A stretch of DNA of 64,000 nucleotides from Zhongshania aliphaticivorans (GCF_902705875.1 NZ_CACSIK010000001.1:357558-421557); one strand, 5' to 3'. Shown: positions 40,798 to 49,064, counted from the stretch's first letter. Numbers and translations: made by a program. Notes: generated by a model from the letters alone, not told the origin.

Positions 40798-41784
40798 ATG
40801 CCTAAGGTATACACCATAGCCTATGAAAATTGTTACGCCGGCAGCCTAGCAAATCCTCAAGATTTGTTTACGGTGGCCAACTCCCACTGGCGTGAACAGT
40901 ATCAGCGCTCAGAGGGAGGGTTTGAATGGGAAGTGCTTTCTGAGCATGGTGATCCGGTAAAGACTGCCTCTGGTCTACGAGTTGCGGTAGATGGTGCTTT
41001 AAAAGACGTGGAACCTGGAAGTATCGTTATTGTTCCTGCAATGAATTATCCGGGGGGCAAAGCGTTTAGTGCCAAATTACTCGCTTTGCGAGGAGTAATT
41101 GATTGGCTGCGTCGCCAATATGCTAACGGGTGTATCATCAGCGCCCATTGCACAAGTAGCTTTGTGGTTGCTGAAACAGGTTTGTTGGACGGGTTAAGCG
41201 CCACGACAAGTTGGTGGCTAGCCACCCAGTTTAGTCAGCGTTATCCGTCAATTTCTCTCAGTGCGGGTCAGCTGGTTGTTGAAAATGAGCGCTTAATTAC
41301 GGGTGGTGCTAATGGCGCCGAAGTGCTTTCTGGTTTATTGCTGGTGGATCGTTTTATGGGTAAAGCGATGGCCTCGCTCTGTGCCAAGACACTATTAGTT
41401 GATACTAATATGACCCAACAAACCCCCTACCTTATTTTGCCGCAGCAGCCTGATCACAATGATGCTTTGGTGTTGTCTGTGCAAGATAGGCTTGAGAAAA
41501 ATTTAGCGGAACCCTTTTCTTTAGAAGCATTAGCCCAACAATGTCATGTAAGCACTAGAACCTTAATGCGCCGATTTAAAGCGGCAGTGGGAGATACCCC
41601 AAATAGCTACCTGCAAAGTTTGCGTATTGAGGCAGCAAAAAAATTATTGGAGAGCACCGGCTTGTCTGCGGAGCTAGTGATGCAGCGAGTTGGCTATGTT
41701 GACGCAAGTTCTTTTAATCGTTTGTTTCTCAGAAAAACGGGGTTAACACCAAGGGCATATCGGCAAAAGTTTGCCTACTTATAA
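40798..41784 (+). CDS. GlxA-type transcriptional regulator (DJ-1/PfpI domain + AraC HTH)
   Basis: 328 residues. An N-terminal class-I glutamine amidotransferase-like domain (about 1-190, with Cys in IISAHCTSSF) is followed by two AraC helix-turn-helix motifs: LEALAQQCHVSTRTLMRRFKA and AELVMQRVGYVDASSFNRLF. Members such as GbdR and ArgR of pseudomonads respond to nitrogen compounds. The ligand here is unknown. Adjacency suggests it regulates the divergent flavoprotein. Confidence 0.88.
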   Translation: MPKVYTIAYENCYAGSLANPQDLFTVANSHWREQYQRSEGGFEWEVLSEHGDPVKTASGLRVAVDGALKDVEPGSIVIVPAMNYPGGKAFSAKLLALRGVIDWLRRQYANGCIISAHCTSSFVVAETGLLDGLSATTSWWLATQFSQRYPSISLSAGQLVVENERLITGGANGAEVLSGLLLVDRFMGKAMASLCAKTLLVDTNMTQQTPYLILPQQPDHNDALVLSVQDRLEKNLAEPFSLEALAQQCHVSTRTLMRRFKAAVGDTPNSYLQSLRIEAAKKLLESTGLSAELVMQRVGYVDASSFNRLFLRKTGLTPRAYRQKFAYL

Positions 41785-41871
41785 CAAGCTTGAAGTAGCT
41801 AGGTAAGTTATAGATTGGCTAGGGTTAGTCCTTTGAGTATTCAAGTGAACAGCGCCAATTGGATTGTAGTG

Positions 41872-42729
41872 TTAACAATTGCTCTGGCTGATAACACGAA
41901 TAAGTACATCCCCCGTAATAGTAATGTCATGTAGCTGGGCGGCGCGGTCACGGCCTTCTTTGCTGGCGCGATATAAATGAGGAGTCATCACCAGTAATTG
42001 CTCACATTGCATGGCATTAATGACTGGGCTTGTAAATTGCACTTTTTGGCTCACGCTTAGCTGCCAGTTATCGTCAAGTGCTGGGCTTATATCTGCTGGC
42101 GGGCTGCGGCGTACATCGTCGTAAATAGCACTGCGTAATTCAATCAGGTGCTCAGTTCCTGGATCGGCCATGACAATATGGCCGCCAGGTTTTAGTACCC
42201 GCTTAAATTCGCTGTAAACCGGAAAGCCAAAAGTACATAACACAATATCTTGGCTTTGGTCTGGTAGCGGAATTTGGCGGTTGCTGGCGACCAAGCCATT
42301 GAGTTTAGGATTGCGGATTTTACAACTGCGTACTGCCCATTTTGAAATATCTAAGCCGGTTGCTTGAAGCTGGATATCTTTTGTTAGTAAGGCATCGCAT
42401 ACGGAATTAAGGTAATACCCCTCACCGCAGCCGGCATCTAAAATCGCGAGTTGATCTTGGTCGCCACAAAGAGCGTTTACCGTGTTGGCCAGTGCTTCGG
42501 CAATGGGGTTATAAACACCACTGTTTAAAAAATCCCGGCGTGCTGCAATCATTTCCTTGCTATCACCTGGGTCTTTAGATTTTTTGTTTTGCACAGGTAG
42601 AAGATTGACATGGCCTTGCTTGGCAATATCAAAACAATGGTTGTTCTCACATCGCCACGTATTTCCAGTTTGTAGTAATACCTTCTGGTCGAGGGGGCAT
42701 ACTAGTTGAGTGAGAGGCAGTAAGGGCAT
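41872..42729 (-). CDS. rlmA: 23S rRNA (guanine-N1) methyltransferase, RlmA type
   Basis: 285 residues from the ATG at 42729, which aligns with the RlmA N-terminus; the in-frame ATG at 42768 adds 13 unlikely residues. The SAM-binding motif is ILDAGCGEGYYL. QGHVNLLPVQNKKSKDPGDS is the RlmA family block. The N-terminal zinc finger is altered: where E. coli RlmA has CPLC, this protein has CPLD, so one Cys ligand is replaced by Asp. The other ligands (CENNH) remain. Expected to methylate G745 of 23S rRNA. Confidence 0.88.
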   Translation of the reverse strand: MPLLPLTQLVCPLDQKVLLQTGNTWRCENNHCFDIAKQGHVNLLPVQNKKSKDPGDSKEMIAARRDFLNSGVYNPIAEALANTVNALCGDQDQLAILDAGCGEGYYLNSVCDALLTKDIQLQATGLDISKWAVRSCKIRNPKLNGLVASNRQIPLPDQSQDIVLCTFGFPVYSEFKRVLKPGGHIVMADPGTEHLIELRSAIYDDVRRSPPADISPALDDNWQLSVSQKVQFTSPVINAMQCEQLLVMTPHLYRASKEGRDRAAQLHDITITGDVLIRVISQSNC

Positions 42730-42902
42730 GGGGATTCCGTGTGTTTTATGTATTATACAGAGGGGCAATTTGCCGAAATTGATTGTCTAGGATTATATCT
42801 GTGGGGATATGAGTCTAGCCTAGGGTAATCTAATTTGGCTAAGGAGCAAAACAAAATTGAATTTGTAAGACTGTTGTAACGACCCGCTGGCAATCTTCAC
42901 TG

Positions 42903-43255
42903 GGAATCAACAATTCCAAGGGATGGAGAAGGAGCTCGGCGGTTTTCTATTCTGGGCTGGGGAATCGAGATAAAGCAGAATCGTTTGCTGTATTAAACGG
43001 ACTTTCTACGCTGGAGATGGCGCAGGGAGGGAAATGGTTAGATGGGCAAAGTCTTTTTGGGCCAGACAGTTCCTTGACAACGGATCAGGCTACCGATATC
43101 TGGACACGCTTATCGCAAAGGTTTGCGGAAGAGGCTTCAGGACTGCTGTTTGATTTGTAGAGGGAGCAAGGTTTGAAGGCATTTTTAATACAATTGAGTT
43201 TTCGGCTCTCTAAGCAAACCCGGATATAGTAAATGTTCTGACGGAAGTTTTTAGT
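42903..43255 (+). pseudogene. Decayed polymorphic-toxin C-terminal domain
   Basis: Frame 1 is open from 42903 to a TAG at 43158-43160 and reads SAVFYSGLGNRDKAESF, then TLEMAQGGKWLDG, then IWTRLSQRFAEEASG. After a single-base shift near 43140-43157 the reading continues as GIFNTIEFSAL, an in-frame TAA (43211-43213), then ANPDIVNVLTEVFS. The pattern (GGK-x-LD, W-x2-x-S-x2-FA-x2-ASG, FN-x-IE-x2-AL-x2-NP) is the one I remember from C-terminal toxin domains of RHS and filamentous-haemagglutinin proteins. There is no start or N-terminal delivery part. Two lesions make it inactive as it stands. Confidence 0.65.
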
Positions 43256-43507
43256 GTGTTTACAAAAATAAGTCCTCAGAAAGTGCGTCACACCTCTGGG
43301 TATATAGTGCAAGTTATAGATAGATTCCACGTCGAGTATATTCATGGAAATAATAGGGCCGTTGCCGAAGTGGAATTCGCACCAATAGTCGGTTTATACA
43401 GAAATAGCTTAATTATACTAAGTGGTCTTTAGGGCGATAGGGACGTTATTCTAAAGAAAATTGTATCGGGCTTGGACGAAATGGGAGCGGCAGTTGAGAT
43501 ATGCTAG
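43256..43507 (+). pseudogene. Immunity-like gene interrupted by one stop
   Basis: A GTG at 43256 opens a frame reading FTKISPQKVRHTSGYIVQV, then DRFHVEYIHGNNRA, up to a TAG at 43430-43432. The same frame goes on as GDRDVILKKIVSGLDEMG and ends in VEIC at a TAG (43505-43507). One point change would restore an 84-codon gene directly after the toxin remnant. The toxin-then-small-gene order, and the short compact product, suggest an immunity protein. This is an inference; no family name is claimed. Confidence 0.55.
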
Positions 43508-43742
43508 AACGAAATACTCACCGTCTATCTATCAGCATTTGGTTCACAGCTGTTCAGCTTCTTAAGCTTTGCGCTATTGCCCAATTGGCGTAAGGCCTAA
43601 AATATCTGAGTAACTACTAATCCCATCAGGCACTACTATATTTGAAGGCTTTGCGGTGGCGCATTGGGTGGGGTTTGGAGAGCTAATGGGGTGGGGGAAG
43701 TTAAATTTACATCTCGGGTATTGATACAAGTTGGATAAAGTA

Positions 43743-44045
43743 ATGCTAAATATTTATTTGGATGAATTGCATGCGCTATTAGAGTCAGTTGGCGAGAAAA
43801 AATGGGGAGAAAAATTTAAATATGTCTCAAGCGAGAGCGTTCTGGATAATCGTAGGCAATACCTAGAAAAAATTATTGGTCTCTATGGTGGGGCTGGCTC
43901 TCTCAATGATTTGATGATCTCGGAATTGAACGGCCATACTATCGGATGCGGTTCTGAGTCAGCCTTGAATAAGGACATGAATTATTTACGAAGTAAGATT
44001 TATAACTTGGCGAAGAAGGAGCTTCGTGAGTTAGTTGATTTATGA
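43743..44045 (+). CDS. Orphan immunity-like protein
   Basis: 100 residues from the ATG at 43743, with GGATAAAG upstream; a TTG at 43731 is a possible alternative. The product has the pattern LDELHALLESVGEKKWGEKF and IIGLYGGAGSLNDLMI, which resembles small DUF-type immunity proteins found after toxin genes (DUF6966-like by memory). A short open stretch just before it (43646-43738, ending GEVKFTSRVLIQVG) may be the last piece of its toxin, but is too short to be sure. The frame is intact. Confidence 0.55.
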   Translation: MLNIYLDELHALLESVGEKKWGEKFKYVSSESVLDNRRQYLEKIIGLYGGAGSLNDLMISELNGHTIGCGSESALNKDMNYLRSKIYNLAKKELRELVDL

Positions 44046-44186
44046 TGATTTAATGAAATAATTTCAGGCGTTTGCAGTCGATTGGCGTGGATTTGTTTGC
44101 ATTCACGTGATAATCAGCGAGGCGTTAGCGTATACACTTTTGCGCCTGGAAATGTAACTTGCACGTCGCTATAGGGAAGTTGTGAT

Positions 44187-45316
44187 GAAGTTACGGGAAG
44201 AACAATCCACTGGTCGGTACTGACCCCAGCGGTTATGATTTTTTGAACGAAGTATTTGACGATTTCCTCGGTCTTGACCACGTTAATCCACAATTGGCAC
44301 AGATGGTCGTTGGTGTTGCCTCAATCTACTGTGGAGCTGCTTACGCTGCTTGTGTTGGGGCTGGAACAGCTGCAATTGCCAGTGGAAATGGGGCGTCAAC
44401 TGCAGATGCCCTGCAAGCTGGAGTGATTGCAGGTGTTTCGGCGGCTGCATTCTAGGCCGTAGCTCAAGGGTATTCTGGAGCGGATTGGGCAACGACTGGT
44501 GGCAGTATCGGTATTGGCGGAGGTGCCTATCTCAATGCTGGAGGTTTTGCTGCACTCATGGCAACTCAGGGAGCCGTTGGGGCGTCATGTCTGTACTGCA
44601 AGGCGGCAAGTTTGGACACGGCTTTGCTTCAGCAGGGTTTTCGAAACTCGCATCTCCGTTCTTGCCGACAACCGGCATTGGGTTCGAAGGATTAGACATC
44701 GGTCAGGTGACTGCTGCTGCAATTATCGGTGGTACAGCCAGCGAACTAAGCGGTGGGAAGTTCGCTAATGGGGCAGTGACTGCTGCATTCGTAAACTTGT
44801 TTAATCAGCAGCGGGCGGGGTATTTGGAAAGAGGTAGGAAAATGGATCGGGAGGAGTATGATTCGCTTTACAGGCTAGGTAAAAGAATTAGCGCTTGGTT
44901 TGGCGGTAGATACTCCGACATGAGTCGGCCTAACGCGGCGAATTACTTCCGGGATGGAAGTCGCCCCCCATGCATGACTGGCGAATGTTCTATGAACATA
45001 GCAAGCGTACCTGCCGATAGTCCGAATAGGCTTGCATATGATCTTGCTGTCGATAAAAGTCTCGCGAATATCGGGAAGGCAACATTGTCTGCTTTGGGCC
45101 CCGTTGGTGCTATTAGTTCTAGCTGGGTTATCTATAACTCTGTAATGGCAAATCCAACAATGGTTGAGGTTGAGGTTGAGGTTGAGGTTGAGGTTGAGGT
45201 TGGGGTTGGCTTCCTTTGACGGAATGTTACCCGGAGTCCCCGCAGGGGGGGCAGCATCTGCCGGTTGGTTTTTTGGAACATTCACAGGAATCGAACCGGC
45301 AGAATGGTTAAGGTAA
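44187..45316 (+). pseudogene. RHS-repeat core end plus toxin tip, broken by stop and frameshifts
   Basis: The frame begins in YGKNNPLVGTDPSGYDF, the conserved end of the RHS core. A TAG at 44453-44455 interrupts it (AAAF-stop-AVAQGYSG), and a one-base shift near 44582 is needed to go on into GVMSVLQGGKFGHGF and the Gly/Ala-rich segment. The tip starts at about NQQRAGYL (44810). A third shift near a hexamer repeat moves the reading from the frame ending at 45219 to the frame that encodes GMLPGVPAGGAASAGWFFG and stops at 45314-45316. That stop overlaps the next ATG (TAATG). No N-terminal RHS part is present, so this is an orphan tip. Confidence 0.8.
45162..45209 (+). repeat. GGTTGA hexanucleotide repeat
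   Basis: Six perfect copies of GGTTGA (45162-45197) followed by two GGTTGG copies. It encodes alternating Val-Glu in the current frame, close to the tip C-terminus. Hexamers change length without changing frame, so the repeat itself does not phase-switch; the nearby frameshift must be a separate event. Confidence 0.9.
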
Positions 45317-45540
45317 TGGAAAACAAGTCATCTAAGATCGAGCTAGCTCTACCTTTTATTATTACTGTTTTTATGGGGGGCACGGGAATCCGGTTGTGGT
45401 TCCAAGAATGCATCTCGACTAATAACGGAACGGTATGTTTTGGCGAGTGGCACAAGCCAGCAGGAATATTGTTAGTTTCTATATCTATCGTTTGTGCCTA
45501 TTGGATTTATCGAGGTATATTCAAAAAGCCAAATGAATAA
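45316..45540 (+). CDS. Two-helix membrane protein, probable immunity partner of the RHS tip
   Basis: 74 residues from the ATG at 45316, which shares its A with the TAA of the restored toxin frame. Two membrane helices lie at about residues 9-27 and 49-67, with Cys32 and Cys41 in the loop between them. A start 17 codons earlier (TTG at 45265) would lie inside the toxin end and is rejected. Start-stop overlap with a hydrophobic toxin tip is the usual layout for a membrane-acting toxin and its immunity protein. Confidence 0.6.
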   Translation: MENKSSKIELALPFIITVFMGGTGIRLWFQECISTNNGTVCFGEWHKPAGILLVSISIVCAYWIYRGIFKKPNE

Positions 45541-45636
45541 AAAAGGTAAACATATATGACCCCTATACTTCCAGGAGAGACTGCAAAGTGAGCAAGAATT
45601 TCTGAAGAGGTCGGAGCGATATAGGTAGATGTTGAT

Positions 45637-45780
45637 ATGAATAAGATGTCGTTTAAAATCAAAAGCCTACGTACTCTGGTCTTGTTGATACTTGCTAGCC
45701 TTACGGGATGTATGCAGCTTGGTAGTAAACCTTTTTCAATTCCTGAAAATGCATCCTTCTGTATATCAGATGGCGTGTAG
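45637..45780 (+). pseudogene. Truncated lipoprotein gene
   Basis: 47 codons: a basic start (MNKMSFKIKS), hydrophobic stretch, lipobox LTGC (Cys at about residue 25), then SIPENASFCISDGV and a TAG that belongs to the incoming IS end. The stop and loss of the rest are explained by insertion at about 45776. Its position in the array suggests another immunity gene, but that is a guess. Confidence 0.55.
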
Positions 45781-45942
45781 TGGCACACTAAATTTGGCCA
45801 CCTAATTAGAGGTGATAAACTCACCGTCATTAACTAGGTGCCATTTATGTCTAAAAGAATCAGACCCACATACTCCCCAGAATTTAGACTCGAAGTAGCC
45901 CAGGAAGTTGTCGATAAAGGGCGCGGTATTCGAGATATTTGA
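45776..45942 (+). mobile_element. Left end of an IS3-family element with the start of its orfA
   Basis: TGTAGTGGCACACTAAATTT begins an IS3-type terminal repeat (CACTAAATTTGGCCACC). After 71 bases an ATG at 45847 opens 31 codons reading MSKRIRPTYSPEFRLEVAQE, the typical N-terminus of IS3-family OrfA. It ends in GIRDI-stop where the family would continue with the helix-turn-helix. The right end, orfB and a second inverted repeat are absent, so this is a deletion remnant. Confidence 0.75.
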
Positions 45943-45962
45943 AAAGAAGAGTGAAATATTCA

Positions 45963-46526
45963 ATGAGTGACGAAAAAGAAAGGTTAGGAAGTTTCCCATT
46001 TGTCCTTGGGGGGATGTCTTTTATTCCTATGGTTGGAGTGGTATTTGGTATTGTTTCAATTGGTTGGGGGCTGTTTTCAAAAAGAAAGGGCGGGAAAAAA
46101 TTAGCCCTCATAGGGCTGGGAGGCATTTTATTTACAGTGCTATTGTATTTTGGACTATTTCTTTTTGGTTTAGTGATGCGGGGGGAGGGTGGTAGCTTCT
46201 TGAAGAAGATATTTCCAAGCATGGCATTAAATTCTTTGGTTCATGCTGTCGAGGTGTATAAAGACCAGCATGGTGAATATCCAGAGTCATTGGAAGCTCT
46301 TATGCAGTTAGCGCCTGAGAATTCGAGTTTTACTGTGTTGGTATCTAAGGGCGGTGTATTAGGCGGGAGTTCACAGTATTATTATGAAGTAGTAGACGCC
46401 GATCATTACTACTTATTGGATATGGGAAAGGATGGCAAACCGTTTACGTTTGATGATATTTTTCCAAATGAGCAGTTATCGCGACAAGGCAGAACTGGTT
46501 TGATGAAAAAAAATAACTTGAATTAA
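45963..46526 (+). CDS. Membrane protein with GspG-like C-terminal domain, probable immunity protein
   Basis: 187 residues from the ATG at 45963. Two membrane helices (FVLGGMSFIPMVGVVFG and LALIGLGGILFTVLLYFG) precede a soluble domain resembling the C-terminal part of the major pseudopilin GspG (LVHAVEVYKDQHGEYPESLEAL, YYEVVDADHYYLLDMGKDGKPFTFDD, broken here by other residues). No prepilin peptidase site is seen at the N-terminus, so it is not a pseudopilin. Similar proteins occur after RHS toxin ends. Its own toxin is missing; the IS remnant lies just upstream. Confidence 0.6.
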   Translation: MSDEKERLGSFPFVLGGMSFIPMVGVVFGIVSIGWGLFSKRKGGKKLALIGLGGILFTVLLYFGLFLFGLVMRGEGGSFLKKIFPSMALNSLVHAVEVYKDQHGEYPESLEALMQLAPENSSFTVLVSKGGVLGGSSQYYYEVVDADHYYLLDMGKDGKPFTFDDIFPNEQLSRQGRTGLMKKNNLN

Positions 46527-46576
46527 GGGTTAAAAATATTAATTTCCAGTTTAGTAGTAATGGTTTCATACAATAG

Positions 46577-47032
46577 GGAAGATTATACGGCGACGAATTT
46601 TTCGGGAAAGTTATTGCGGGCTTTGCGGGCGTGATTTGAGTATGACCGATTGCGACTTTCCCAGTAGGTAATGATAGTGAAATTACGGGGGTGTACGATC
46701 TGCTAAGTTACTTCACTAGAATGGGCTGCTGTGAATGTTAGCGCAGGTTTGACTGTTGGGTCTTTAGTCTGGGGTCCGATTGGTGTTGTTTCAGGTGTCA
46801 GGAGTTCTATTATAATCGGAGTGTTGGTGATTATACAGCCAATGAAAGTGGTTTTAATTTTGATCTTTTCAATTTTTCCTCGGCTTTTGACCCTGAGCAT
46901 AAGGGGAAGTTTGGTTTTAATGTTTAGGCAGTTGCTAGTTATGAGTTTGGCGGGTCTATTGAATGGTCGTCTTTTAGAAGCTTTTTTAGGCTAGATACAC
47001 TTGGTTTAGATTATACCGCGTCTGGGTTCTAA
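46577..47032 (+). pseudogene. Second decayed polymorphic-toxin C-terminal region
   Basis: Pieces in two frames join into one reading: LYGDEFFGKVIAGFAGVI, two stops, PVGNDSEITGVYDLLSYF, then NVSAGLTVGSLVWGP in another frame (46731-46795), then YNRSVGDYTANESGFNF, an in-frame TAG (46925-46927), and SYEFGGSIEWSSF to a TAA at 47030-47032. The long, coherent Gly/Phe/Ser-rich readings on both sides of each lesion are hard to explain by chance. Resembles RHS-associated toxin tips. It is followed 69 bp later by a small membrane-protein gene. Confidence 0.6.
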
Positions 47033-47101
47033 TTTTTTTGTAAAGGAAAGTTTGTTTTATGTCCTAGGGGCTGGGATAGAATTTTGATAAAGGTTTTTTC
47101 G

Positions 47102-47551
47102 ATGATTTCAAAACGATATGCGTTTACGGCTATGAGTAGTGGGTTATACTTATTTAAGTGGTTGATACTGTTATTCGAAGATGTTGATGAATTAATGGGG
47201 CGGAAAAAATACAATATTAAAGTAATTACAAGGATTATAGCGTTTTCGTTATTTGTATATATTTCACTTCTAGTATCAAGCTTTTGGTTTTTTTTCAACG
47301 AAAGTGAATTTTTTTCTTCTATTGAAATTGCTAAAATTTTGCTTTATATGAGCTTGCTATTATTTTTTTCTCTTGCATTATTGTTGGTTGTTATTTACAG
47401 GGATGTATTGGTAATTCAAAGCAAGAAAATTAATATTACTGGTATACTTTTAATTGTTGGCTTAACCTTTTTCTTTTATAGCTCATTTCCTTATGTTCAA
47501 GAGGAAATTAACGATCTTAAATACCCAAGAGATGAAATCAGTAAAAGATAA
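47102..47551 (+). CDS. Multi-pass membrane protein, probable immunity protein
   Basis: 149 residues from the ATG at 47102, with AAAGG nine bases upstream. Three to four hydrophobic helices are visible (VITRIIAFSLFVYISLLVS, ILLYMSLLLFFSLALLLVV, ITGILLIVGLTFFFYSSF). The sequence is strikingly AT-rich compared with neighbours, a sign of foreign origin. It follows a toxin remnant on the same strand and is the last member of the array. Immunity function is inferred from context. Confidence 0.55.
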   Translation: MISKRYAFTAMSSGLYLFKWLILLFEDVDELMGRKKYNIKVITRIIAFSLFVYISLLVSSFWFFFNESEFFSSIEIAKILLYMSLLLFFSLALLLVVIYRDVLVIQSKKINITGILLIVGLTFFFYSSFPYVQEEINDLKYPRDEISKR

Positions 47552-47594
47552 AAGTAGTTTATAGGTGGTTTAGTATGGGTTTAGGTGATAGAAA

Positions 47595-49064
47595 TTAATC
47601 ACTCGCCACCGCTCGACTCTGACACCAGTGCCTTAGCGCATTAATATCTTCGCTCATGGTAATGGATAAGGGCACGGTATTACTGATCTCATGCAGGATG
47701 TGCGCTGTCGTTAATTGCTCATTGCGGGCATTGGCGGAATAGCGTGCCGCTACAATGGCTTGTTCTATTTCTGCACCAGTGAAGCCGTCGCTGGCACTGC
47801 TGAGCTCGGCGCAGCGGAAGTTTTTGAGTTCATAGTTGCGCTTTTTAAGGTGAATAGAAAAAATATCTTGGCGGACGTTTTCTGAGGGCAGGTCAACAAA
47901 GAAGATTTCATCGAGCCGGCCTTTGCGTATCAGTTCAGGTGGTAGGCGTTGAATGTCGTTGGCGGTAGCGACGATAAAGACGGCGTGTTTATGCTCTGCC
48001 ATCCAGGTTAATAAAGTCGCTAAAATACGTCGCGAGGTGCCTCCGTCGTGGGCATCGCTGCCTATTCCTTTTTCAATTTCATCTATCCACAATACACAGG
48101 GCGACATGGTTTCTGCCAGCGCTAATGCCTCGCGGACATTGCGTTCTGATTCGCCAAAGAATTTATTGTAGAGCGCGCCCATGTCCATTTTTAATAGTGG
48201 CAAACCCCATAAACCGGCCACGGCTTTAGCGGCTAGACTTTTACCACCGCCCTGCACACCCACAAGCATAATGCCTTTGGGTGAATCTTCGCCGTGATGG
48301 TTAAAGGCTTGTTCGCGCTTGCTTAACCAGCTTTTAAGTTTGGACAGGCCGCCGACTTGGCCGAAGTTGGTGGTGTCGTATTCAAAACTCAATACGCCAT
48401 CCATGTCTAGTAATTCAAATTTGGCTTTGTTGACGGCGCTGATGTCCGAGTGGGTGATGGCACCGTCTTGAAAGATGGCGCCACGAGCTAGTTTGCGTGC
48501 GTCTTCTATCGGTAGGCCACGAAGATTGTTCACCAGTTTATTAAGGGCGTCTCGATCCGTTTTAACTTTACGGCCTTTAGCGTTGCTGAAATCTTGCGCT
48601 TCTTTATAAACAGCGGCGCGAAGCTTGTGATCTTGTGGCATGGACAAGCTAAAGCGTGCGCTGTGACGTTTGAATTCACTAGGGATGTCTATGGCGTGGC
48701 TGATGAGTATTAAGCATTGGCCGGTGTCCTCGGCATTTTGAGCGATATCTTTTATAAGTCGTACAATGCGGGGCTCATCGCCAAGAAAAGGGTGGAGGTC
48801 GCAAAGGGCGTAAATACCCGCCAGACTGCCACTGCGAATATGTTTAAGCGCAGCCTCGGGTTCGGCGGTGAGGGGATTGTTGGCGTCTTGCTCATAATCG
48901 CTGCGGCGTAGACCGTCAGTGATTGACCAGGCAAAGACCGGCAGTCCCAATTGAATGCCGAGCTTAGCTAATAGTGTTAAAGCCCGTTTTTCTTCCCATG
49001 TTTCTATGATGATAATTGGAATTCGCGATTCAATAATTAGACGTAGATCGTGACTGTCATTCAT
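47595..49064 (-). CDS. Ycf46-like AAA ATPase
   Basis: 489 residues. The N-terminal half is a degenerate P-loop-like region (LRLIIESRIPIIIIETWEE). The C-terminal AAA module has Walker A GVQGGGKS at about residue 267, Walker B LWIDEIE at about 324, sensor-1 ATAND, the Arg finger in RKGRLDE and an alpha-helical lid (SDGFTGAEIEQAI). The layout is that of Ycf46 proteins of chloroplasts and cyanobacteria, found in scattered proteobacteria. Ycf46 has been linked to photosynthesis/CO2 regulation in cyanobacteria; the role here is unknown. Confidence 0.85.
   Translation of the reverse strand: MNDSHDLRLIIESRIPIIIIETWEEKRALTLLAKLGIQLGLPVFAWSITDGLRRSDYEQDANNPLTAEPEAALKHIRSGSLAGIYALCDLHPFLGDEPRIVRLIKDIAQNAEDTGQCLILISHAIDIPSEFKRHSARFSLSMPQDHKLRAAVYKEAQDFSNAKGRKVKTDRDALNKLVNNLRGLPIEDARKLARGAIFQDGAITHSDISAVNKAKFELLDMDGVLSFEYDTTNFGQVGGLSKLKSWLSKREQAFNHHGEDSPKGIMLVGVQGGGKSLAAKAVAGLWGLPLLKMDMGALYNKFFGESERNVREALALAETMSPCVLWIDEIEKGIGSDAHDGGTSRRILATLLTWMAEHKHAVFIVATANDIQRLPPELIRKGRLDEIFFVDLPSENVRQDIFSIHLKKRNYELKNFRCAELSSASDGFTGAEIEQAIVAARYSANARNEQLTTAHILHEISNTVPLSITMSEDINALRHWCQSRAVASD

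Noticed and set aside
43508..43645. Possible further toxin remnant
   Set aside because: Short readings in all frames, none coherent enough to support a domain.
44350..44583. N-terminal part of the long ORF ending at 45219
   Set aside because: Before the frameshift near 44582 this frame is a Cys/Trp-rich shadow; the RHS reading is in the other frame.
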